Source: Margaritifera margaritifera
Taxonomy: Eukaryota; Mollusca; Bivalvia; Unionida; Margaritiferidae
Direction: 5' to 3'
NCBI GenBank assembly: GCA_029931535.1
Contig: JAQPZY010001684.1
Span: 5,487,501-5,551,500, forward strand
DNA length: 64,000 nt
The stretch's first letter is position 1; each line of letters starts with the position of its first letter. This document shows positions 49,937-60,415 of the stretch, one piece after another. The notes below the pieces were generated by a model. The model was not told where the DNA came from and searched no databases. It saw nothing but the letters and a program-made list of their open reading frames with translations. The translations under genes were made by a program, and so were the position numbers.

Positions 49937-50534
49937 ATGCAGAAAATATTTATTGAAGTAACCTTTCAAACATAGGTTTTTACTCCATTATATATTCTCT
50001 GTAAATGTGAGAACTAGGCCATAGAGTTTGGCGTCATGATATATTCTGTACAAATGTGAGCACTATGGCACAATGAACGCTAATCCTTTATGTATAACAA
50101 ATCCGACCTAATGACATGGTGCATCGTATGTGACCGCTCAAAAACGCGTCACAACTGTGAAGGCTTACACCTTTATGTACAGGGACTTACACACTAGGTA
50201 GATTAATTTGTTTCTCGGCTGAAACATAAGGTCGAATAATAATAATAGTAATAATCAACTAGATGCCCAAGTTTCGTCGTATGAAACCTTGAACAGTAAA
50301 CAATCCACATTCTCTTTGCCCTTTTGCCTTTGTATGCGTATACCAACCATTGCGCGTTTTTTAAATTTTTTTAAATTGTTTTTTATGGTGTATTATTGTC
50401 TAACATTATGTGGCTGTGCACACTCTCCCTGGCAGTGTGTACTGTGAAGAAAACTTACAAGTTTGTCTTTAAGTGACATGCTTATTTACTATCAAGATAC
50501 TTTGAGACGACCCCAGAGTAGCGACGCGTTGAGA
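49255..50534. other. Unannotated interval upstream of the SBSPON-like promoter
   Basis: It contains a compound (TG)n(AG)n microsatellite at 49,868-49,931. No gene was seen. Confidence 0.45.
49868..49931. repeat. Compound (TG)n(AG)n microsatellite
   Basis: About 17 TG units pass directly into about 14 AG units. Confidence 0.95.
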
Positions 50535-50770
50535 TTGGTTGGTTGAATGAGTCATTCATGCCCTGGTATAGCTGAACGTCTTGATGAACGGAGAGTAATC
50601 TATCCCAGTCGGCAGATCAGCCACTACGCGCTCGGCAGGCTTTGATCAAGCAGTGACGAGAAAATTTGTCAGGCTGGATATATAAAAAAAGTCAACACTA
50701 GACGAGTAATAATATCTCATTGTGAATTTTAAGCTATAAAAGAGGCAGACACCTCTTTGTTTGCATTCAC
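50535..50770 (+). promoter_or_regulatory. Putative core promoter of the SBSPON-like gene
   Basis: A canonical TATA box, TATAAAAG, lies at 50,735-50,742 in the context GCTATAAAAGAGGC. A pyrimidine-rich stretch with a possible initiator, ATTCACAAC, lies about 30 bp downstream at 50,765-50,772. Transcription would start near 50,767 and leave a 5' UTR of about 195 nt before the ATG at 50,962. A second TATA-like stretch (TATATAAAAAAA) lies at 50,679-50,690. An AP-1-like TGAGTCA sits at 50,548-50,554 in a near-palindrome. Start-site usage is inferred. Confidence 0.55.
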
Positions 50771-50961
50771 AACTTTTTCAGCTTCTTTATACTGTTTTGG
50801 GAAAACGAAAACAGGTTTGGATTTACTTAGAAAGTTTTTACAACCTGATTTTCGGACATTTTCACCTAATTCTAATAAGTTTGGAAACTCGCAGTTCCTA
50901 AACATTTGTACGAGTTTATTGCAAAGGATTTGTACAATTATTTCCATTTCAATTTTTCAAA

Positions 50962-51202
50962 ATGAAGAGAACCGTGTTGAGTGGAATTTTGGGAATTTTG
51001 GTACTGAGCCTGGCTGCTGTTCAGATTGACGCCAATTTCCGTACATGTCGGGAAGCCAGGCTTTGTTGCGAAGGCAGGAACAACACTTGCTTTGTGTTCG
51101 GTCCTCGAATCGATCGGGCGGAGGAAGCAGACAGATGCTTTTGTGATGAAAACTGTAAAACAATGGGAGACTGTTGTATAGATGTTGACGAGTACTGCCA
51201 AG
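50962..51202 (+). CDS. SBSPON-like: First coding exon: signal peptide plus somatomedin-B domain, SBSPON-like
   Basis: This encodes the start of a secreted extracellular-matrix protein. Residues 1-24 are a signal peptide: basic KR at 2-3, a hydrophobic core VLSGILGILVLSLAAV and probable cleavage after IDA. Residues 29-79 form one somatomedin-B domain with ten cysteines, spaced C-x5-CC-x6-C-x15-C-x-C-x3-C-x5-CC-x6-C. It includes CREARLCCEGRNNTCF and CFCDENCKTMGDCC. This ten-cysteine pattern, with EAxxCCxGR..CF and CFCDxxC..GDCC, is that of SBSPON (RPE-spondin) rather than the eight-cysteine vitronectin/ENPP type. The start context AAAATGA is good. The exon ends AAG|GTAAGTTT after the first base of a codon, so the intron is phase 1, as is usual around this domain. 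Later exons should carry a thrombospondin type-1 repeat; none was found before the window end. The open frame beyond 51,202 is intron and microsatellite. Confidence 0.88.
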
Positions 51203-51205
51203 GTA

Positions 51206-51314
<109 letters not shown>

Positions 51315-52083
51315 TACAATGATAGATACATAGATAAGAGCAGAAACTATGGAAGAACTGTGAATTTAAGGGACAGTATATTTTTTCCCTGGCTTCAACT
51401 GTTTCATATATTGTTTTTTAAAATAAATCCATCAAGCAGAAAATATGCTGCTCAATTAAATATTTGATTAGATATTTTGTGCAAAACTGTGACAATGACG
51501 AAAGAAAAAGTAGACCTCAGTTGTTTTTTTCTTCTTTGGATCCATACAAAAACATGGTGTTGCATGTATCTGTTTTAACAAAAACAAACACTGCAAACAA
51601 TGAGGTGCAGAGCAATAAAAGAAGAAAAAAATTTCCTCAACGTTTTTCACAGTGGGGTTAATTATCATTGACAAGGGAGATGTTAAAATGCCATTATACG
51701 TTTTTATCTGAGCGTTAATTGATTATTGATCAATCGTTCCATCTCTGTCTCTGCTATTGGTTGTTCTACGTGACAAGTGTGACATTTGGCGTACTTTATC
51801 CTTTGTGTTTCAAAGCTCAAAACTTAATAGTTTGTTCCGGAGCAAAGTGTCATGTTCAGAAAAAAAAAAACAAAATTGAATATTTTGAAATACTTAACAA
51901 AAAAAAAAGCTGTCAGATCGAAAAAGTCAGTAAAAAGTTATTTTAAAAATAAGTGAAAATTGAATAAAATTGTGGCGTTATCCCAGTCGAACACAAATAC
52001 TCACTTTTAATAATAATAATAATAATAATAATTTTGTCCTGGTAGTATTACCTACACAGTGTGCCAAGAATCTGGCAATAGGC

Positions 52084-52388
52084 AGTGGCGGATTCAGAAA
52101 TATCATGGGGGTGGGGGCGGGAGGGGGTTAAACAAATAGGTGAGGAGTTTGTGGGACGGAACCCCCGTAGGGTGTCCAGGGGGCGAAGCCCCGGAATCTT
52201 AGGCATTTTAAGCGTGTATAGGGCATTATCTTAACCATGAAACTGTAAAGAAAACTTGCTGTGGGGAAACGTTAGAGTTGTTAAGCGCTCATTGTTTTTT
52301 GGGTTTTTTTTGTTTTTGTTTTTCTTGGTGGTGGTGGTGGGGGGGGGGGTGGACCTGTGCCCCCTTCCCCAATCCGCTCCAGATAGAG
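52084..52388. mobile_element. Possible hAT-type MITE
   Basis: The left end GGCAGTGGCGGATTCAG resembles the common hAT terminus CAGTGGCGGATCCAG. The right end CCCCAATCCGCTCCAGATAG is its rough complement. The interior is G-rich on the + strand and holds the hairpin GGGGCGAAGCCCC at 52,180-52,192 plus ACGGAACCCCCGTAGGGTGT, typical of such elements. No clear target duplication was found. Confidence 0.4.
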
Positions 52389-53779
52389 GTAAATTACACC
52401 TACAACTACCAACAACATCCCGTCCTGCCCGATTTATTTTTTTTTGTTCTTCTGACATTTCTTCAAAAAAAAAACGAGGTGTATAAAAACGAGTCTTTGT
52501 TCCCTGTGTTTGAAAAGTTATTGGGAACTCCAACCTTATTAAAATCGAGATCTCCAGCATAACGAAGGTCCAGTGCAAGAAACGTTTTGAAAGCAGATAT
52601 CAGTTTTGAATCAGATTGATGGGAACACTGCTCAACAAACCAGACGCATAAGAGACGTAAAACTGCGTCCCTTTTTTTCTGACTATACAGTTAGGTAACT
52701 GAGTTTTAATCCAACTGTCGAGCTTAAGTAGTCATGTTTAACAATATTGCCGTATATTTTATCTAAAGACATAAAATGGATCTATTTGAAATATAATATT
52801 GCTTTCATCTACTCAGAAAACGTACCTATAGCACTGATACGGACGCTTCGATACCATTTTACTAGGATAGCGAACAGTCGTAGGTTGCTGAAATAGCTGA
52901 GTCGGCTGGTTGGATCTTCAGTCGAAAAACTGGGCCAATGTGGGACGTATGTCTTACTCTGGTTCGTTATCTTTGTTTGATAGGTTATCGAGTTGTTACC
53001 CTGTAGTAAGGCGCGGAAACCAGTGGCACTGGAAGTGCGGAGCAATCGATCTCTAATACATATGGACTTATCTTGATTCTTTTTGCTTCTTTTTCTGAGA
53101 CAACTGCTCGGTTATTTTTTATGATGAGAGAGAGAGAGAGAGTAGAACATTCACATTGCATGACGTAGTCAGTACAGATAAAGGGTTGGAAAAGAGGAAA
53201 TACTGATTTAATAATAGAGATCATGTTGGGAGGAAGGGTATAGTTTATCTCTTAGTAAAGAAGGCTACTTAAAATTGGGATATTCATTTAAGTAACATCG
53301 GAAAAGATGGATTTTCTCTTTAAAGTGAGCATTTAACATTCTTCCAGCTTTTCGATTGTCAGATCAATCGGCCAATTTCTATCCCACTGAGAATGAGGTG
53401 ATCTTTCTTAGTCCCCTCCTTCGTCCATTTTCTTTCTAAGACGCACGCAGAGCGAGGCCATAGACCATAATTACGTTCAATTTACCCATGCGCGTACTCC
53501 TTTGGTCATCTAGCATTGGTTGAGGTGCATTTGTAGATGATCATACACGGTAGCAGGGGTAAATCAGGTCTGATTCACTGACACCTGGGCACTACCTTTA
53601 TGGCCACTGTCTTGAAACAAACTTCAAAGAGGCTGCCGCGTGTACATTGAGACAGACGTCAGAAGTAATAGTGGTATTGCATGTCTAAAAGTTTCGGTAC
53701 GAATTGCTCCGAGACACCTATGAACGAGAATGCATGCATCTGCCGACCTTGATGTTTAGGTCTCTCTTCTCATCGCTGG

Positions 53780-53830
53780 AGGTGCGCAATTTAGGTCACG
53801 TGCAGTTGTCGTCTGCCATTAGACCTTGCG
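53780..53830. promoter_or_regulatory. Possible E-box in a CpG-rich patch
   Basis: GGTCACGTGCAG contains a palindromic CACGTG E-box at 53,797-53,802. It lies in a relatively CpG-rich stretch (53,430-54,210) just left of the CpG-depleted block. It could belong to a promoter of the transcription unit inferred to the right, but no start site is demonstrated. Confidence 0.25.
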
Positions 53831-54059
53831 GAATTGTACGGACAAACTAAAATTCATCGTCGAGAATGAGTCACATTTTAAAATCTACAAGGAAGCCAAA
53901 CGAATGAAAAATTCCATATATTCCAGTATGCAGAAGTGGCAAAACGGATGATAAGTCTTGGCCTATCCATTTGAAAGCAAGGGGTCTTTTCATTGGGATC
54001 TGATGAAACTGCCCACAATTTATATATGACCAATCTGCAGTAATTATTCTTGTTTTCAC

Positions 54060-54209
54060 GAAAAGGTGGGGATTATCCTGCTTGACTGTGTGCGCCTTTT
54101 TTGTAATCTCGCGCAACTCCTCCAGCACCGTTTGAGACGGACGTACAATTTTGGAGCATGATCGGGGTGGTCTGCAGATAAGCACAACGGTTTGGGCATT
54201 CGGATCCAT
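54060..54209 (-). CDS. Possible first coding exon, unrecognised protein
   Basis: The - strand ATG at 54,209 has a strong start context (CTACAATGG). The first 45-50 codons favour G or C in the third position, unlike the AT-rich codons that follow in the same frame to the stop at 53,871. The predicted start is MDPNAQTVVLICRPPRSCSK, followed by a charged stretch VLEELREITKKAHTVKQD. The hydrophobic spacing faintly resembles a ubiquitin-like or CIDE-N fold, but I cannot assign a family. No good GT donor is evident where the coding signal fades, which argues against the call. The alternative is a chance open frame in a GC-richer patch. Confidence 0.25.
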
Positions 54210-57162
54210 TGTAGAGCTTAGGTGGGGAGGAGAGTTGTGTTAAGACAGTATACACCATGGCTCCCATGGACAGTATTATGCAACAAAAAGGGGTGGGTGG
54301 TCTCTGAGAAAAGCGTAGGTGGGGTATATTGCTGTTTTTCTTGCAGTCTGTTTTTTCTTCTTTTTTCATATGGACATATGGATGCCAAATTTTAGCACAG
54401 GGGCATTCTGTTTTGTTCCATACTTGGGTGCAGACCAAAATTGGCATGTTTTCTGCGTGTCATTGTTCTTAATTCCTTCTAAACGAAGACTGTTTTGCCC
54501 AAAATGACCTCTGACCTTTGATGCTTCAAATAAATAAGAAGCAACATTGTAATGGCATGCATTATGTTGATTCATGTCTTAGGTCTGGACTTTTTCTGAT
54601 ATTTAAACAGAGCCATAAAGTTACTTCAAGTGCTCCTAGGTCAACTTGGAATTGCTCCCACAAGCTTTTTTTTCCCCAACAATTTAAATAGTTTTAAGTC
54701 TCTTACATTTCATAATATTTGATGTAATAGAATATATTTTCTGGGTGCAAATTTCTGAAGGGCAATTTAACCACCTAGAGAATACTGTCAGTCTGATTAA
54801 TAGGACTGGAGTGTACTTGCTCTTGAAAGAGCAGAGGGCTTCTAGATAGTAATAAAATGTACATATATGTGCTTCTACTGTACATGCATTCTGCCAGGAG
54901 TTTTACAGCTACCTGTGGTGAGGTACTTGTCTGACACAGGAAGGGTGCTGACCTAGACCATCAAAGTCTCATCTGCTATTGATTACTTAGTACTGCCCCA
55001 CTTTGATTAAGTGCCAAAGAAAAGATTCAGAGCTGTGTATCTGTTCCAGGCACAGTAGAATGGTTTCATAGACCCAGGTCACTAACTGTTACAGCTTTCA
55101 AAACCCCTACCCCCCATCCCTGACCCATTCAACATCTGTCCATAGGGTGGGGTGGGGTAGAGTATCCAGTTTTGACTTGCTATCCAAGCTCAGATGATGC
55201 ATATAATTTTTATTATTATTTTCTGTGCAGACCTTGGGTTAGTTTCATGAAAGTTGACAAGCCCAAGAATGAGGTTTAGTTGTCGGCCCGGGCTAGTTGG
55301 GCATAGGAATTCTCTTCCCCTGTGTATGAAACTTCACATGAATGCAGAATACAAAACATCAATGCTGCTGCTTTTGTAGAGTCCATTTTTTGTTGCTGCT
55401 TAATCTAATACATACTTACTATGTACATGGCTTTTGCGCATAAATGTACAAATATAAAGAGTTTTGTTTAAACTCAATTTTTAATCTTCAAAACTTATAA
55501 ACCCCATACGTTTTTTTTTTCTCCATAAAATTTTGTTGTGGAATTAGTAACTTTTTTCGTGTCAGTGTCAACCTGATCAAAGTTGATGCAGGCACTACCT
55601 CCCCTTGTGAAAGTGATGCAGCTGTGGAATGCTGAACTTGCTCATGTCAAGATAACGGTGTTAGGGATTTTAGAAAGATTTAAGCATAAAGAGTGGTTGT
55701 ATGGAAGTTTAAGAAGATGGAATGACTACTGCTTTTTCATATAACCAGTCGACAAGGTATTTAGCCACTGGTGGCTAAAAAAGGAAAATAAACAATAAAT
55801 GAACAAATAGAGTGATGTGCATTATTGGAAAGAATTACGGTGGTAATTTGCAGTGCGTTTATAGAGTATTTTTTACCATTTTTATTACTGTCAAATAGAA
55901 ATGAAATACATAACAAACCTATTTTGTCAAAGTTTGTAATACTTTGTATTTAATGTTTGTATATTTCTCCTTGGTTGCTAATTAAGGCAAGAGTAGAGAT
56001 AAATTAAAAATAGTTTTTGATTGTTAATTGTTTACCCTTATAGGACAGAATTTCTTTTTCTTTGTTTCATTGCACTTGCTTTTTTTTCTTTTTCCTTCTT
56101 ATTTACAATATCAATTATTAAAGTAAGTCGGAATTTGATTGTTGTCTGAATCTATATCCCTACGCAGTGTTTAGAATTTGAAGGATTTGCAATAACCTGA
56201 GGGACCGTAATAAGCTTAGAAGGATTTTGACTATATGTAATACTAGCCAATATTGATGATACTCTTTGGTTGACCCAACTTTAATTGGTTGATCTGTACT
56301 TTCTGGGCCCTTACTTCTTCAGAAGTTATGAAAAATAATAAAGAGCATTCTTTTCCATTCTTGCTTGCAAGTTGTCACTTGGCTGTATGTAGTTCATAAG
56401 CACTGTTGTTTCCATTTCAATAACAATGACATCACACATAACAGTAAACACAGCCTCTGTCCAGAGATATGGCAGTCTGTAATTTTGAACTAGGTACATG
56501 AACTTTAGCACTAAAATTCAGCAATTCAATGAGAATAAATTGTACTGTAAAAGTGAACTTATAATTTAGACATATTGGTCTTAAAAATTTGAAGAAATTT
56601 TTTTTATTTACTTATTGAAGATTTCTCATATTTTAACCATTAATGTTTACTCATATTAATAGGTTTAATATAATAATGTTGTATTTATAAACTTTGCCCT
56701 TAGAGTGTTTCTACTTTAAATTTGGTAAAATTTTGCCCATTTACAGGTAATGATTTTAGATTGTCTTCATTCCCTGTGATACTTGAGAAACTGCTATTCA
56801 TAAATTTGCAACAATTGCGAATCCCATCCTGGTAATTGAAAATGAAAAAAAAAAATTCTTCACTTTTGTGGGTTGTTTTTAAATATAATGTGTAGAGATA
56901 TGGTTTAGCAGCTTATTCTTGTATTTTACACAATTTTAAGCATTTAGTCCAAATTTGCCAGTGTATAGCTTCTGCTTTAATCACAGTCAAGGTTTTATGA
57001 TGGAAATTACTGTCTGTATAAAGTATACTATTGGGACAAGTTCCAGATACTAGGTGCACGTCTGAAATGATAGTACTTGATCAGTGTCTAAATGAATGCA
57101 CCCTGAATTAGACTTGGTCACTAAGCCATCTACCACATTCTAAAAGGCACGATTAACATTTG

Positions 57163-57349
57163 GACTAGCTTATAAATTGAGTCCAACTGCAAACAATGTA
57201 GACCCTGATTTGCCATCACATAAGGCGCTGGCAGATCAGGATTTGTGTTGTTTGTTATACCAATTACAGTAACAGTGCATTATGCACTGGCAGATCTGGG
57301 TCTGTGCAGTTTGCAGTTGGACTCGACTTATAAGTGAGTATATAGGGTA
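57163..57349 (+). mobile_element. Double-palindrome MITE, copy 8 (CpG-decayed)
   Basis: The order is terminal remnant CTTATAAATTGAGTCC, palindrome A (CAATGTAGACCCTGATTTGC..GGCAGATCAGGATTTGTGTT), a shortened spacer, a partly deleted palindrome B (GTGCATTATGCACTGGCAG), and the end TAAGTGAGTATATAGGGTA. Where other copies have GCCGTCGCATAATGCGCCGG, this one has GCCATCACATAAGGCGCTGG. Most CpGs in the family consensus have become TpG or CpA. Confidence 0.85.
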
Positions 57350-58173
57350 AGATAGTGTTTTGTGGTGTTAAGAAATACCCCATAGAATTGTTAAACAAAT
57401 GCAATTAGTTCCAAACAAGGGAGTAAAATACCCATTTATTAAATTTGAATCTATAGCTCAGAATGTGTAATCAACCTATATTTTTAGTTCAAATGTTGTA
57501 TTTTATATGTAAAGCAAATTCATTGTTATAACACCGACTGTTTAAAAAAAAATGTAATTTGTCATTAATTATCACAGGAAACAATTTATCGTGTTTTATT
57601 ACATCTTACTCTGAATGGAGGTATTAAGGAGAAAATTAATTTATACTAAGGTCAGAAAGTGCATTGCTTTTGATGTTTGACCAGTAATGTCAAATTTTGC
57701 ACAGGGGTGTACATTTGGTAGATTGTGAAAGGGATTTACATTCAGACCATAGATTAAACCTAGATAAAGGGGATTTACTAATATGTTAAGTTTGGGAAGG
57801 GGGTGCATGTACATCTCTTCAAAGCTAAGCTTATTAGTTACTATAGCAACATCTCTTTAAATGACCAGTCTATAATGCAGATCTTGCCATATTACCATTA
57901 GTTCAGCAGGTTACAACCCCTCAGGGGTTTATCCTCCAAGATATGTTATCTTGCTGTATCCATAATATTTATCAAATGTAAGATTAGAGGATCAAAGACT
58001 TGTATGCTATTGTATACCTATCCTGTAGCAGAGGCTTATCTAGTTGTTAGTCTAATCAAACTGTAAGCCACCTTCTCTGAAATAAGGGTCTATATTTTAC
58101 GCCCTCTGTCAGCTTGGGGATGTTGAATAGACTTCTTTTGCCCTTCTGCATGTTGTAAGAGGTGACTAATGGA

Positions 58174-58420
58174 TAGGGGTGAAACGTTTCATCAATATAT
58201 CGATGCATCAATACTTTTACACATATCGATACAAGAGGTGAAGAATCGATACAAAACGATGCCTACCCTATATAAGTTACTGTAATCTTCAGCAGTCATG
58301 AATAATTATTAGTCGTTTGCCTTTTTATTCTTTAAACTGAGAATCGATACTGTATCATATCGTAGGCTGTGTATCGTGAATTGTATCGATACATGGCACA
58401 GGTGTATCGTTTCACCCCTA
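58174..58420. mobile_element. hAT-type MITE with perfect 8-bp target duplication, CpG intact
   Basis: The ends TAGGGGTGAAACG and CGTTTCACCCCTA are terminal inverted repeats, continued inward by TATCGATACA-type repeats in both orientations. CTAATGGA flanks both sides (58,166-58,173 and 58,421-58,428). The 247-bp element has about eleven CpGs (mostly in ATCGATA), although it lies in strongly CpG-depleted DNA. This suggests a recent insertion. Confidence 0.92.
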
Positions 58421-58835
58421 CTAATGGAGGCAACCTTTTTGCCCAGGGACATGTCACATGATGTTGCTTTAACTGAGAGAGTCTTGGACTTCTTAAAAGA
58501 GTGTGGTTTATGTTTAAAAAAATTCTACTTTATATTTTATTAATTTTACCCTTTTTGCCTTGGTTCATCTGCCATTGTTGGGATACCTAAACTTATGTTG
58601 CACTGTATTGCCAGGATTGTGCTGATGTGTCATTAAAACATATACATAGAGATTTCTAAAACATATCATGCAAAAATCAATCAAATGTACAAACTGTGCA
58701 CATCTTCTGTGCAAGACCTAAATTTCCCCATTATTGATAAAACTCTATTTTAAGCTCAATTGGTTATAGACCAGAAGAGCATAGGGGATAGTTTTTCATC
58801 TTATGTCTGTCATCTGTCTGTCCATTAGCACAAGT

Positions 58836-59135
58836 TTGTTATTGCTACTCCTCCTAAACTACCAGGAGGATTGCCATTAAACTTTACACACACATTTGTC
58901 CCATGGTGGAGTTGGTCCTAAATGAAAATGGTGACACTCACACATCCAATATGGCTGCCACTTCAGCCATCTTGAAAATTGTGTTATTACTACTCCTCCA
59001 GAATGTATGGTCATAGCAACATGGGGTATTCATTGAAAGACATCTTATGATGTCTGGTTGGTCTTGAATGGAAATTGTGCTGATCTGATGTCCAGTATGG
59101 CTGCATGACATAGCAGCCATCGTGAAATCTTTTTA
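58836..59135. repeat. Degenerate ~145-bp tandem duplication
   Basis: Two successive units begin GTTATTGCTACTCCTCC and GTTATTACTACTCCTCC. Both run through TTGGTC.T.AATG.AAAT.GTG to CCA.TATGGCTGC and CAGCCATC.TGAAA. A third unit begins at about 59,127 with TTTTTATTGCTATTC. The phrase 'atggctgcc..cagccatcttgaaa' is common in introns of mollusc-like genomes. The family name is not known to me. Confidence 0.6.
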
Positions 59136-59474
59136 TTGCTATTCTATTCCTAAAAGTTGAAAGAAAGAAGTGGACCAAATGATTTTGATGTCTGGGCATA
59201 TTTTTTCTTCTGAAAATTTGTTCCTTCCTATCCAAATGACTTTTGATTTTAATACATTACAATGTAAATCAGAGACTAATGCAAAATCCATAAGTGTTTC
59301 AATGGTAGACCTAAAAGACTGTGGAGAGCCATCCTTGTTTAGAATATACAAACTGAACCACTGAAAATATTTTATAGAAACATCAGTCATTTGTATTTCA
59401 TCAGTATATTATTTCTAGCCACATTCAGGCATTGCAGTGTTTATCACCTCAAAAATACATAAATACCCAACAAC

Positions 59475-59945
59475 TGGTAATTACCCCACCCAATCCACTC
59501 TCAGACTTTGTTAAGATATATCCAGTAATTACTGTACCCAGTGCACTTTCAGATTTTGTCAACATACATCCTGTAATTACCATACCCAGTGCACTCTCAG
59601 ACTTTGTCAACATACATCCAGTAATTACCATACCCACAGCACTCAGACTTTGTCAACATACATTTGCTAATTACCATACCCACAACACTCTAAGACTTTG
59701 TCAACATACATCCACTAATTACCATACCCACAAGACTCTCAGACTTTGTCAACATACATCCACTAATTACCATACCCACAACACTCTCAGACTTTGTCAA
59801 CATACATCCACTAATTACCATACCCACAACACTCTCATACTTTGTCAACATACATCCACTAATTACCATACCCACAACACTCTCATACTTTGTCAACATA
59901 CATCCACTAATTACCATACTAATTTCACTCTCAGACTTCATCAAG
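59475..59945. repeat. 48-bp minisatellite, about 10 copies
   Basis: The unit ACTAATTACCATACCCACAA plus CACTCTCAGACTTTGTCAAC plus ATACATCC is repeated about ten times. The earliest units are more divergent (CCCAGTGCACTTTCAG) and one unit lacks 2-3 bp. The 48-bp period keeps frames open on both strands (a 214-codon frame on + and 84 codons on -), but the internal deletion shifts frame between units and no domain or splice support exists. It lies inside the CpG-depleted block. Confidence 0.95.
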
Positions 59946-60254
59946 ATGAGTATATCATGTGCCTAATGCAGTACTCTTACTTTGAAATGGAGGAGTACAC
60001 TCACCCACCCCAAATTACACTTCCAGAATTAAACTTTGTTAATATAAAGGTAGATTCATCTGAAATGCCACTTTAATCAGGCACATTTGCTATTTTCCTA
60101 TACAAGTGTGTGCACTAATGCGCAGATGAATGTTGACAGTGGGTCCTAGGACCCTAAAACTTCAGTGGCAATTGTATTGTTCAAACAAGAAAGCAAAAAA
60201 AAGACCTCACTAAAATTAAACTGTAGTGTAGAAATTCTGGACTTTACCTTCTAG

Positions 60255-60415
60255 CAGAGTTGTTAGCATGATGGACTTCATGACCAAAAGGGTGTGGGTT
60301 AGAATTCAACCATTGGATCAGCCTGGGTTGGATCCTTGGGCAAGGCATTTTACTCCAATTGCCTCAGCAATGAATAACCTACATGTATTGCTGTGCCATA
60401 AAACATGAAACAAAA
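60255..60415 (+). mobile_element. tRNA-derived SINE, second family, CpG-decayed
   Basis: The tRNA-like part is TAGCAGAGTTGTTAGCATGA, followed by AAAAGGGTGTGGGTTAGAAT, where box B GGTTCGAAT has become GGTTAGAAT. The body GGATCAGCCTGGGTTGGATC, CTTGGGCAAGGCATTTTACT and CCAATTGCCT matches 63,442-63,640 in reverse complement. It ends near AAACATGAAACAAAACC. Confidence 0.75.

Noticed and set aside
59432..60076. 214-codon + strand open frame
   Set aside because: It is explained by the 48-bp minisatellite; the reading changes between units at a small deletion and no domain is present.
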